Assembly (NCBI RefSeq): GCF_018614095.1
Contig: NZ_JAGGOY010000016.1
Span: 180,313 to 244,312, forward strand
DNA from: Streptomyces sp. ISL-87
GTDB lineage: Bacteria > Actinomycetota > Actinomycetes > Streptomycetales > Streptomycetaceae
Direction of reading: 5' to 3'
Length of the DNA: 64,000 bases
Part shown: positions 18,020-25,076 of the stretch, one piece after another
How the letters are laid out: each line of letters opens with the position of its first letter
Numbering within the stretch: position 1 is the first letter of the stretch
Notes under the pieces: generated by a model
The model's input: only the letters and a program-made list of their open reading frames with translations
Database searches by the model: none
Told to the model about the DNA's origin: nothing
Position numbers and translations under genes: made by a program

Positions 18020-18903
18020 CCGGAGCCGTTCTCTCGGGTCTCGGCGGCCTGGGTCTCGGCGGCCTCGGCCTCGGCCGCCCAGCGCAGGGCCAGGTCGGCG
18101 GCCTTGCGGGAGGCTTCGGCGACGGCCTGGGCGGGGTCGGCGCCGGTGGCTTCGGCGTGGGCGGCAGCGTAGCCGACGAGGAAGGTGGTCAGCGGGGCTG
18201 CGGGCCGGGCGACACCGTGGGCGGCGTCACGGGCCAGGTCGAGCAGGGCCTTGGTGTCGACGGCGAGGTCGATGCCGAGCTCGCTCTTGACTGCGGTGAT
18301 CCATTCGTCCAGCACGCTCCCATGCTCCCTGATGCGGGCACGGGCGGCTGCGAGGTCCTCCCAGGTGTCGCAGTCGAAGGAGGCGAGTGCCGCAGCACCG
18401 GTGACTCTGGCCAGGCCGAGCTCGGCGGTGAGAGCGCGCAGCGGGAGGCCGCCGAGGGTGCCGTGCTCGGTGGCGAGGAGGGCGATCTCCCTGCGGAGGG
18501 GCTCCGCGCGGTAGGCGGCGACGAGGGGCTGGTCCCGGCCGTCGGCGTCCTGGAGCATGGCGCCGTCGTCGGCGGGGCCGGGGGCGGTCAGCAGGGCCTG
18601 GACGGTGTCGCGGTCGAGGAACGGCAGGTCGGCGGAGAGTACGAGGACCAGCGGGGCGGTGCTCTGACGCAGCCCGGCGTCGACCGCGGCCACGGGGCCG
18701 CCGCCGGGTGGGTCCTCGCGGGTCCAGCGGACGGGGCGGGCGGTGGGGCGGCGGCCGCCGACCACGACGGTCGTGCGGGCGTCGGCGCAGGCGTCCAGGA
18801 CGCGGTCGAGGAGGGGGCGTCCGCCGACGGGGAGGGCGGGTTTGTCGGCCCCGCCGAGTCGTCGCGCGGCGCCGCCGGCGAGGACGATCGCGTCGTAGCT
18901 CAT
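18016..18903 (-). CDS. mobA: Molybdenum cofactor guanylyltransferase MobA with C-terminal DUF6457
   Basis: 295 residues. N-terminal MobA-like nucleotidyltransferase: IVLAGGAARRLGGADKPAL (nucleotide loop), RPLLDRVL, VLSADLPFLDRDT. About residues 190-265 (VLDEWITAVKSELGIDLAVD ... PLTTFLVGYAAA) form a small helical DUF6457 domain, a known actinobacterial fusion. The tail is an Ala/Glu repeat (AEAEAAETQAAET). The ATG at 18903 is directly preceded by GAAGGT; upstream codons are not protein-like. It forms a Mo-cofactor unit with moeA. Confidence 0.85.
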   Translation of the reverse strand: MSYDAIVLAGGAARRLGGADKPALPVGGRPLLDRVLDACADARTTVVVGGRRPTARPVRWTREDPPGGGPVAAVDAGLRQSTAPLVLVLSADLPFLDRDTVQALLTAPGPADDGAMLQDADGRDQPLVAAYRAEPLRREIALLATEHGTLGGLPLRALTAELGLARVTGAAALASFDCDTWEDLAAARARIREHGSVLDEWITAVKSELGIDLAVDTKALLDLARDAAHGVARPAAPLTTFLVGYAAAHAEATGADPAQAVAEASRKAADLALRWAAEAEAAETQAAETRENGSG

Positions 18904-18926
18904 ACCTTCGAGTATGGGGGGCCATG

Positions 18927-18978
18927 TCCCGTGCGGGACGCTGCACTTAGCTGCCGCATCCCGTGCCGGGTGCTGCAC
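18927..18978. repeat. Imperfect 20-bp direct repeat upstream of mobA
   Basis: TCCCGTGCGGGACGCTGCAC (18927-18946) and TCCCGTGCCGGGTGCTGCAC (18959-18978) match at 17 of 20 bases with a 32-base period, about three helical turns. The repeat lies 24-75 bases in front of mobA and could be a paired operator. Confidence 0.6.
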
Positions 18979-19040
18979 GTGGTTTCCGGCTGTCCGCGAC
19001 GGGCGGATTTGCTCCCCGCCCCGCCCTTCCACCGTTCCCC

Positions 19041-19082
19041 GGGCTCCGCCCGGACCCGCGCCTCAAACGCCGGCGAGGCTGG
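19041..19082. repeat. Dispersed Streptomyces intergenic repeat, copy 2
   Basis: GGGCTCCGCCCGGACCC is followed directly by GCGCCTCAAACGCCGGCG and AGGCTGG. It shares both blocks with the element at 14379-14496, but the matching second arm of the long hairpin is absent. It lies in the gap between mobA and bpa, in which no gene is seen. Confidence 0.75.
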
Positions 19083-19153
19083 ATTTGGGCGGACCTGGGT
19101 GCGCGGCGGGCCCGGAGCGCGGGGTGCGGTCCGGGCCCTGGGATGGGGCGGGG

Positions 19154-19690
19154 TTAGAGGTACGGGCCGGAGCGGATCGCGCCGTGGCCGCCGTCTTCGT
19201 CGTCGGAGGGCGCGCCCGGGGGGAGGGCGCGGCGCATCTGTTCCAGTTGGGCCCGCGCCGCCATCTGCTGCGCGAACAGGGCCGTCTGGATGCCGTGGAA
19301 GAGTCCCTCCAGCCAGCCCACCAACTGGGCCTGCGCGATGCGCAGTTCGGCCTCCGAGGGAATGGCCTCCTCGGTGAAGGGCAGGGAAAGGCGTTCCAGT
19401 TCTTCGACCAACTCCGGGGCGAGGCCGTCCTCCAGCTCCTTCACCGACGCGGCGTGGATGTCCTTGAGCCGGACCCGGCTCGCCTCGTCGAGAGGAGCGG
19501 CACGTACCTCTTCCAGGAGTTGCTTGATCATGCTGCCGATCCGCATGACCTTGGCAGGCTGTTCGACCATCTCCGTCACCGGGACCTCGCGCGACTCGTC
19601 ATCGGCGCCGCCGACCGTCAACCCGTCCTGTCCGACGATCAGGACGTGCGGGGGACTGTCCTGCGACCGTTCACTCCTCGGCATCTCCAT
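19154..19690 (-). CDS. bpa: Bacterial proteasome activator Bpa
   Basis: 178 residues. ATP-independent ring-shaped activator of the actinobacterial 20S proteasome. The helical core is clear (KVMRIGSMIKQLLEEVRAAPLDEASR, AQAQLVGWLEGLFHGIQTAL). The C-terminus ends GPYL, matching the Bpa docking tail (GQYL in Mycobacterium) that inserts into the proteasome alpha ring. The ATG at 19690 (MEMPRSE) is chosen; ATG 19684 or GTG 19708 are possible. Single gene between a repeat and the ABC transporter terminator. Confidence 0.92.
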   Translation of the reverse strand: MEMPRSERSQDSPPHVLIVGQDGLTVGGADDESREVPVTEMVEQPAKVMRIGSMIKQLLEEVRAAPLDEASRVRLKDIHAASVKELEDGLAPELVEELERLSLPFTEEAIPSEAELRIAQAQLVGWLEGLFHGIQTALFAQQMAARAQLEQMRRALPPGAPSDDEDGGHGAIRSGPYL

Positions 19691-19730
19691 GCCGCCATTC
19701 TCTCGCACACCTCCGTCCTCACACGGTGTG

Positions 19731-19764
19731 CCCCCGTACAGGCGTGATCCACCCTGTACGGGGG
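19731..19764 (-). terminator. Hairpin terminator of the ABC exporter operon
   Basis: A 12-bp perfect stem CCCCCGTACAGG / CCTGTACGGGGG with a 10-nt loop lies 8 bases past the permease stop codon. Confidence 0.8.
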
Positions 19765-19772
19765 CCCGGGGA

Positions 19773-22640
19773 TTACCCCGCCGCCCGGCGGGCCAGGGCG
19801 CCGCTCGACCTCGTCACCAGGGCCGCCAGCAGGGCCGCGCCCAGCGGGACCACGATCAGCAGTCCGCCCAGCGTTTCCCACGGCACCGCGATCGGCACGT
19901 AGGGGGCGGTGCCCGATTCCGCCCCGAAGCCGGAGCCGATGGCCGACCGGTAGAGCGAGGTCACCTCCCGCCGCTCCGTGAGCCGCAGCCCCACCGCGGG
20001 CAGCACCCCGGCCGCAGAGCCCAGGACGACGCCCATCAGGGCCACCACCCCGCACTGGAAGCCGCTCAGCGTCCGCCGCACCCGCGGGGCCGCCCCGACC
20101 GCCGCGAGGGTCTTCAGGTCGGCCTCGGCATCGGCCTGGGCCAGCCCGGTGGCGATGCCGGCCGCACCGATGGTGACCAGGCCCGCGAAGACGGTCAGGG
20201 CGAGCACGGCCAGGCCGCCGGCGCCCTGGTAGCCCTCCTCGATGCGGACGTTGGCGTCCACGCCCATCCCGTCGAGCGCCCCGTCCAGCTTCTGCCGCTG
20301 CTGCGAGCTCGCCGTCCCGTCGAGGGTGAAGTACGAGCCGAACGGCGCGGTGACCAGCCCCGCCGACTTGGCGGCCCCGGCTGGCAGCACCAGCTTCAGG
20401 CCGTAGGCCTCGGTTCCCTCGGGTGCCCGGTAGGCGGCGAAGACCTTGTCCTCGCCGGGCGGGTCCTGCCCCGGCGCCGACACGGCGTTGGCGGCCTTCG
20501 CGTCGGCGATCACCCGGACGGTGACCTTGCCGTCCTTCCAGTTCCGCCTGTCGAGGGAGACGGCCTTGCCCGCCTTCAGCGCGGACACCGCGCCCGGATC
20601 GGTGACGGCCAGCACGGTGAGCAGCTTCTCGTCGGCGACCACCGTCTCGAACTGTTTGCCGATGCCGCGCTGGTCCTCCTTGCACCGCCAGTCGTCGCGC
20701 AGCGCCTTCTGCTCGGCGAGCGGAAAGGAGTTGGGGCCGTCCGCCGCCTCGAAGAGCGGGCAGCGCTGGTCCTTCGGGACGAGGATCTCGGCCCGCCCGC
20801 AGCCCGGCTCGTCGGAGTACGTGTCGCAGCCCGGCTTGCCCACGACGAGCCGCTCCACGTCGGCCCGTACGGCCAGCGGGAACTCCTTGGCCAGGGCCTC
20901 GCGCACGGCGGGGACGTCCCGGTAGCCGGAGTTCTCGGTGACCTCCGCCAGCCCGCTGCCGCGCGGCAGGGAGAAGACGTACTCGTGCCGGTCCTGGAGG
21001 TCCTTGCTGTGCTGGTACGTGGCCACCGCGACGGTGCCGGCGACGGCGGCCAGTACGGCGGCCACGGCGGGGGCCGTACGCCCCCGGTTGCGCACGGCGT
21101 CGCGCAGCGCGAGCCGCGGGGACAGCGGCAGCCACCGCCCGGCCCGGCCGAACAGGCCGACCAGCACCGGGGTTAGGGCGACGATGCCCAGCTCGGCGAG
21201 GGAGCTGCCGGCCGCGACGACCACGGAGCCCAGCTCGGAGACCGTGCCGTAGAGGGCGATGGCGGCCCCCGCGCCGATGGCGGCGAGGCCGACGACGGGC
21301 AGGATCCGGTTGGCCCGGCGGACCCCGCGGCGGCCGGTGAGTGAGGCCAGCACGGTCTGCCGCGAGGCGGTGACCGCCGGGACGACGGCGGCCAGCAGGC
21401 CGGTCACCACGGCGAGCAGCCCGATCCCGAGGAGTTCCAGCGGGCGGACGTCGAAGTCGCCGAAGCGGCTGCCGATCTGCTCCTCCAGCACCGGCCGGAG
21501 CGCGACGGTGAGCGCCACGCCGATGACGGTGCCGATGACCGCGGACGCGGCGCCGATGACCAGGCCGCCGGAGAGGACGATGGCCCGGATGTGCCGCCGG
21601 TCGCCGCCGTTGGCGCCGACCAGGCCGAGTTGGCGGCGCGAGCGCCGGGCACCGACCGCGAAGGCCGGTCCGGCCAGCAGGCAGATCTCCAGCATGGCGA
21701 GGCCGACGACCGTGGCCAGGATGGCCAGTTCGGTGGCCTGCAGGACCGGGCCGCTGCCCCAGGTGTCCATGTGCCCGTGCTGCTGGTACAGCGGAACTTC
21801 CGAGTCCGAGGGCGGGTCGAGCGCCACGGCGCGGGAGGTGACGACCACGCCCTTGGTGTTGGCCTCCTTGACCATGTTCCACGTGAAACCATCGCCGCCG
21901 ACGCTGACGAAGTAGCTGTCCTCGGCGTGCACCCCGGGGTTCCCGGCGGCCTCCAACGCACGGTCGAGCGGCGTGAGCAGGCTCCCGGGCGGGGCGATGA
22001 GCTGCTTCTGCTTGAGCTCGTCGGGCAGTTCGTACGCACCCACGATCCTGTACGAGGTCTGCGAGCCGCGCGGGGTCACGGTGGAGCCGACGAAGAACCC
22101 GGAGTCCTCCAGGAAGGCGTTGGTGGCGATGGCCTCGCCCGCGGCCTCGGGGAGCCTGCCGCGGTCCAGCGTGAACAGGCCCTTGACCAGCGGGCTGTGC
22201 GTGTCGAGTTCGCGCAGCTCGGTGTCGAGCAGCCCGTGCGTGGTGCGCACCTTGGCGTGGCCGACGCTGTCCTTCAAGGTCTTGGCCCCGGCCGGCAGCG
22301 CGGATGGGAGCAGGTTCGGATCCTCCTCCTCGGAGGGCTCGTAGGAATCGAACCCGCGCGCCGGGGCGTAACCGTGGCCGTCGGGGCGCTGGTGGATCGC
22401 CGTGCCCATCCCGGAGTCCGCCAGCCGGGCGTCGGCCGCACCGAGGACCCGGTCCGTCCGCTGTTCGGTGGAGAGCTCCGCGCTGCGCAGGGTGAGGTCG
22501 GCGGCGCTGACGCCGACGATCGGCAGGGCGATCATCGCGAGGACGAGGGCGCTGCGGCCCTTGGCGCGCCAGGCGTCGCGGCGGGCGATCCGGATGGCCG
22601 CGATCCAGGAGTGGTACCAGCCTTGGAGCGAGGAGGTCAC
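19773..22640 (-). CDS. MacB/FtsX-type ABC transporter permease
   Basis: 955 residues. Large exporter permease with an N-terminal TM (ALVLAMIALPIVGVSAADL), a long extracytoplasmic MacB-core-like region, then two FtsX-type membrane blocks (near AILATVVGLAMLEICLLAG and the C-terminal VLALTVFAGLVTIGAAGIATGLAQ). A second large extracytoplasmic part contains Cys pairs (CDTYSDEPGCG). Substrate unknown. The GTG at 22640 overlaps the ATPase stop (GTGA). A near-perfect parS (21876-21889) is embedded in its coding sequence. Confidence 0.9.
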   Translation of the reverse strand: MTSSLQGWYHSWIAAIRIARRDAWRAKGRSALVLAMIALPIVGVSAADLTLRSAELSTEQRTDRVLGAADARLADSGMGTAIHQRPDGHGYAPARGFDSYEPSEEEDPNLLPSALPAGAKTLKDSVGHAKVRTTHGLLDTELRELDTHSPLVKGLFTLDRGRLPEAAGEAIATNAFLEDSGFFVGSTVTPRGSQTSYRIVGAYELPDELKQKQLIAPPGSLLTPLDRALEAAGNPGVHAEDSYFVSVGGDGFTWNMVKEANTKGVVVTSRAVALDPPSDSEVPLYQQHGHMDTWGSGPVLQATELAILATVVGLAMLEICLLAGPAFAVGARRSRRQLGLVGANGGDRRHIRAIVLSGGLVIGAASAVIGTVIGVALTVALRPVLEEQIGSRFGDFDVRPLELLGIGLLAVVTGLLAAVVPAVTASRQTVLASLTGRRGVRRANRILPVVGLAAIGAGAAIALYGTVSELGSVVVAAGSSLAELGIVALTPVLVGLFGRAGRWLPLSPRLALRDAVRNRGRTAPAVAAVLAAVAGTVAVATYQHSKDLQDRHEYVFSLPRGSGLAEVTENSGYRDVPAVREALAKEFPLAVRADVERLVVGKPGCDTYSDEPGCGRAEILVPKDQRCPLFEAADGPNSFPLAEQKALRDDWRCKEDQRGIGKQFETVVADEKLLTVLAVTDPGAVSALKAGKAVSLDRRNWKDGKVTVRVIADAKAANAVSAPGQDPPGEDKVFAAYRAPEGTEAYGLKLVLPAGAAKSAGLVTAPFGSYFTLDGTASSQQRQKLDGALDGMGVDANVRIEEGYQGAGGLAVLALTVFAGLVTIGAAGIATGLAQADAEADLKTLAAVGAAPRVRRTLSGFQCGVVALMGVVLGSAAGVLPAVGLRLTERREVTSLYRSAIGSGFGAESGTAPYVPIAVPWETLGGLLIVVPLGAALLAALVTRSSGALARRAAG
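21876..21889. promoter_or_regulatory. parS-like site inside the permease gene
   Basis: GTTCCACGTGAAAC differs from the perfect parS at 16676-16689 by one base (T to C at position 4). It is intragenic. ParB tolerates single changes at some positions, but binding here is not proven. Confidence 0.65.
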
Positions 22641-23371
22641 TGGCCGGCCGCCTGCCCCGAGAGCAGCGAATCGGCATGGCTGCGCAGGGTCTCGTCGACC
22701 ACGGTGCCGTCGCGCAGGAAGACCACGCGGTCGGCCCAGGCGGCGAAGCGCGGCTCGTGCGTGACGAGGATGCCGGCGGCGCCCGCGTCGCAGCGGGCGC
22801 GCAGCAGGGCGAGGACGGAATCGCCGGTCTCGGAGTCGAGGGCGCCGGTGGGTTCGTCGGCGAGGACCAGGCGGCGGTCGCCGACCAGGGCGCGGGCGAT
22901 CGCCACGCGCTGCTGCTGGCCGCCGGACATCTCGTCGGGGAAGCGGTCGGCGAGCTGGGCGAGGCCCATCTCCTCCAGGGCCGCCAGGGCCGAGCCCCGG
23001 GCCTTGCGGGCGGATATCCCGTCGAGTTCGCGGGGCAGGGCCACGTTCTCGGCGGCGGTGAGGGCCGGGATCAGGTTGTAGTCCTGGAAGACGTACCCGA
23101 TGCTGCGGCGGCGCAGCGCGGCCAGTTCCTTGCGGCTCGCGGCGGTGATGTCGGTGCCTTCGACGACGACCCGGCCGCTGCTGGGGGTGTCGAGGCCGCC
23201 GGCGAGGGTGAGCAGGGTGGACTTGCCGGAGCCGGAGGGGCCCATGACGGCGACGAGTTCACCGGGGTGGACGGTGAGGTCGATACCGCGCAGGGCGTGC
23301 ACCTCGGTGGCGCCGCTGCCGTGTACGCGGGTGAGTCTGTCCAGCTGGAGTACGGGTTGCTGGTCGGGCAT
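22637..23371 (-). CDS. MacB-type ABC transporter ATP-binding protein
   Basis: 244 residues. Walker A GPSGSGKST, Q-loop FQDYNLIPALTA, signature MSGGQQQRVAIARALV, Walker B LVLADEPTGALDS and the switch His in ILVTHEPRFA. The family powers MacB/LolD-type exporters. Overlaps the downstream permease by four bases. The PadR gene 23 bases upstream is probably co-transcribed and controls the unit. Confidence 0.95.
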   Translation of the reverse strand: MPDQQPVLQLDRLTRVHGSGATEVHALRGIDLTVHPGELVAVMGPSGSGKSTLLTLAGGLDTPSSGRVVVEGTDITAASRKELAALRRRSIGYVFQDYNLIPALTAAENVALPRELDGISARKARGSALAALEEMGLAQLADRFPDEMSGGQQQRVAIARALVGDRRLVLADEPTGALDSETGDSVLALLRARCDAGAAGILVTHEPRFAAWADRVVFLRDGTVVDETLRSHADSLLSGQAAGQ

Positions 23372-23394
23372 GAGGGGTCCCCCTGGGATGGTCC

Positions 23395-24120
23395 TCAGCC
23401 CCGCCGCGTGCGGGCGGTGCGGGGCCGGTCGGTGGCGGTGGCGGCTGCTACGGGGTTGGTGGCGGCCGGGTTGGTGGCGGCCGGGTTGGTGGCGGCCGGG
23501 TCGGTGGCGGCCGGGTCGACGGCAGCCGGGTGGGCGGCGGCCTGGGGTGGTTTGGGCTCGGCTCTCCGGTCGGCCAGCAGGGAGAGCCGTACGAGCCGGG
23601 ATTCGCAGTGGTCGAGCCAGCGGGCCTCGGCCTCCGTCTGGAAGATCAGCTGCTCGACGACGAGCAGCCAGGCCAGGTCGTCGCGTTCGCGGGACTGCCC
23701 GCGCTCGATCGCGGCGAGGGCCTGCCCCTTGAGCCGGGTGTAGTCCTGCATCGCCCTGATCGTGGAGTGCCGCTGGGACTGGATGACGGCGCGGATGTCC
23801 ACGCCAGGGGCGCCCACGGCCATGGCGAGCTTGATGGACAGCTCGTCGCGGGGCGGGTTGGTGCGGTCGACGGGACGCTCGTACCAGGCGCGCAGTTCGG
23901 CGCGTCCGGTGTCGGTGATGGCGTAGAGGGTGTGCCCGGCGGAGTCCTCGCCGCCGGGGGCGACGAGCCCGTCGCGTTCCAGGCGGGCGAGGGTGGTGTA
24001 CACCTGCCCGACGTTGAGCGGCCAGGTGGAGCCGGTGCGGGATTCGAACTCGGTGCGCAGCTGGGAGCCGTACCGAGGACCCCGTTCCAGCAGGGCGAGA
24101 AGGCCGTGGCGGATCGACAT
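23395..24120 (-). CDS. PadR-family transcriptional regulator
   Basis: 241 residues. N-terminal winged helix MSIRHGLLALLERGPRYGSQL ... GQVYTTLARLERDGLV, then the PadR C-terminal helical domain. The last about 45 residues are a low-complexity tail encoded by five 15-bp units (23461-23535, PAATN-like). The ATG at 24118-24120 overlaps a twin ATAC-N3-GTAT operator, suggesting leaderless, autorepressed expression. Together with the exporter this is a standard drug- or peptide-responsive PadR-ABC unit; the inducer is unknown. Confidence 0.9.
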   Translation of the reverse strand: MSIRHGLLALLERGPRYGSQLRTEFESRTGSTWPLNVGQVYTTLARLERDGLVAPGGEDSAGHTLYAITDTGRAELRAWYERPVDRTNPPRDELSIKLAMAVGAPGVDIRAVIQSQRHSTIRAMQDYTRLKGQALAAIERGQSRERDDLAWLLVVEQLIFQTEAEARWLDHCESRLVRLSLLADRRAEPKPPQAAAHPAAVDPAATDPAATNPAATNPAATNPVAAATATDRPRTARTRRG

Positions 24121-24142
24121 ACCGAGTATGTATACCGAGTAT
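24119..24142. promoter_or_regulatory. Twin PadR-type operator overlapping the padR start codon
   Basis: Two identical 11-bp palindromes ATACCGAGTAT (24119-24129 and 24132-24142) with 13-base spacing. The first includes two bases of the padR ATG. PadR proteins usually bind short AT-rich inverted repeats of this kind. Confidence 0.8.
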
Positions 24143-24241
24143 GCCGACGGCTCACAACCGTCCTGGGGCGTACATCGGGAGGGGGACGCGCGGATTCCGT
24201 CCGCCTGGAGGGGTTCGGCCGTATGTGCCGGGGCCTCGCGC

Positions 24242-24892
24242 CTACAGGCCCTTGCGCAGCCTCATCCCGATGCAGCCGAAGCCGATCCCCATCAGGGCGA
24301 ATCCGGTGCCGAGCGGCAGTATGTGGGCGGCCAGATCGGCGGCGCGGTCATTCGGCCCGGTGCCGAGGGCGGTGGTCACGCGGGGTGTGCCCGACGGCTT
24401 CGGGGCGACCGGCGGGGGCGGTGCGACGGGCTCGGGGGGCTCGGGGGGCTCGGGGGGCTCGGGGCGCGGGCGCAGCCGCAGCGGCCGGGAGGCCAGCATG
24501 GTCTCGGGGTTGGCGGGCTCGGCCGCCGGCCGCCCCGGGCGGTCCCGGCCGACCCCGGCGACACTGCCGGCGAGCTCCTCGTAGGCCTCTTCGGGTACGT
24601 CGCCCACGACCCCGGCGGACGCGGAGGCGGTCGCGGCCGGCCCCGCGGCGGCAGCCGCGACGGCGCTCCCGCTCACCGCGGGGCCCAGCGCGACGGCGCT
24701 CCCGCTCACCGCGGGGCCCAGCGCGACGGCGCTCCCGCTCACCGCGGGGCCCAGCGCGACGGCGCTCCCGCTCACCGCGGGGCCCAGCGCGACGGCGCTC
24801 CCGCCCACCGCAGCGCCCAGCGCCACGGCGGTCAGCGCGACGGCGGTCATCGTGACGGCGAGCCTGCGCCGCGCACGGAGACGTTGAGTCAC
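24242..24892 (-). CDS. Secreted, C-terminally membrane-anchored repeat protein of unknown function
   Basis: 216 residues, not a family I can name. GTG 24892 has GGGAGGGG six bases upstream. It starts with a basic-hydrophobic signal-like segment (RARRRLAVTMTAVALTAVALGAA) that runs straight into four exact 11-residue repeats plus a degenerate fifth (ALGPAVSGSAV). An EPPEPPEPPEP proline hinge follows, and it ends with LPLGTGFALMGIGFGCIGMRLRKGL-type anchor (hydrophobic helix plus basic tail). It lies between the PadR gene and a Ser/Thr kinase, on the same strand as both. Confidence 0.7.
   Translation of the reverse strand: MTQRLRARRRLAVTMTAVALTAVALGAAVGGSAVALGPAVSGSAVALGPAVSGSAVALGPAVSGSAVALGPAVSGSAVAAAAAGPAATASASAGVVGDVPEEAYEELAGSVAGVGRDRPGRPAAEPANPETMLASRPLRLRPRPEPPEPPEPPEPVAPPPPVAPKPSGTPRVTTALGTGPNDRAADLAAHILPLGTGFALMGIGFGCIGMRLRKGL
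24663..24827 (-). repeat. 33-bp in-frame minisatellite (4 perfect + 1 degenerate copy)
   Basis: Units at 24663-24695, 24696-24728, 24729-24761 and 24762-24794 are identical; 24795-24827 is a diverged copy. The period of 33 bases adds 11 residues per unit without breaking the frame. Confidence 0.92.
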
Positions 24893-24956
24893 GGGCTGCC
24901 CCTCCCGTCCCGAGCGACCGATGTTTCGCTCAGGTTCACATGGTGGGGCAAAACCG

Positions 24957-24992
24957 GCATCCCGGGCGGTCTGCCAGGGCCGCCCGGGATGC
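24957..24992 (-). terminator. Rho-independent terminator downstream of the Ser/Thr kinase
   Basis: 13-bp perfect stem (24957-24969 / 24980-24992). On the minus strand it is followed by CGGTTTTGC, a short T-run. The 84 bases between it and the kinase stop hold reiterated CCGACTCCTA-like units and no gene. Confidence 0.8.
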
Positions 24993-25076
24993 AAGGAATG
25001 TCGAATTACCGCGCGAACGGCTCCTTCCGGCGACTCCTCACGGCTCTTACCGACTCCTACCGACTCCTGTCGGCTC

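Noticed and set aside
14520..18172. Plus-strand open frames of up to 861 codons over the quinone reductase, channel and moeA genes
   Set aside because: Codon positions and composition show antisense shadows of well-defined minus-strand genes.
19639..22677. A 1012-codon minus-strand frame over the permease
   Set aside because: Arg/Ala/Gly-rich shadow frame of the real 955-residue FtsX-type permease in the neighbouring frame.
24663..24827. CRISPR array
   Set aside because: The 33-bp units are directly tandem with no spacers and lie in frame in a coding sequence.
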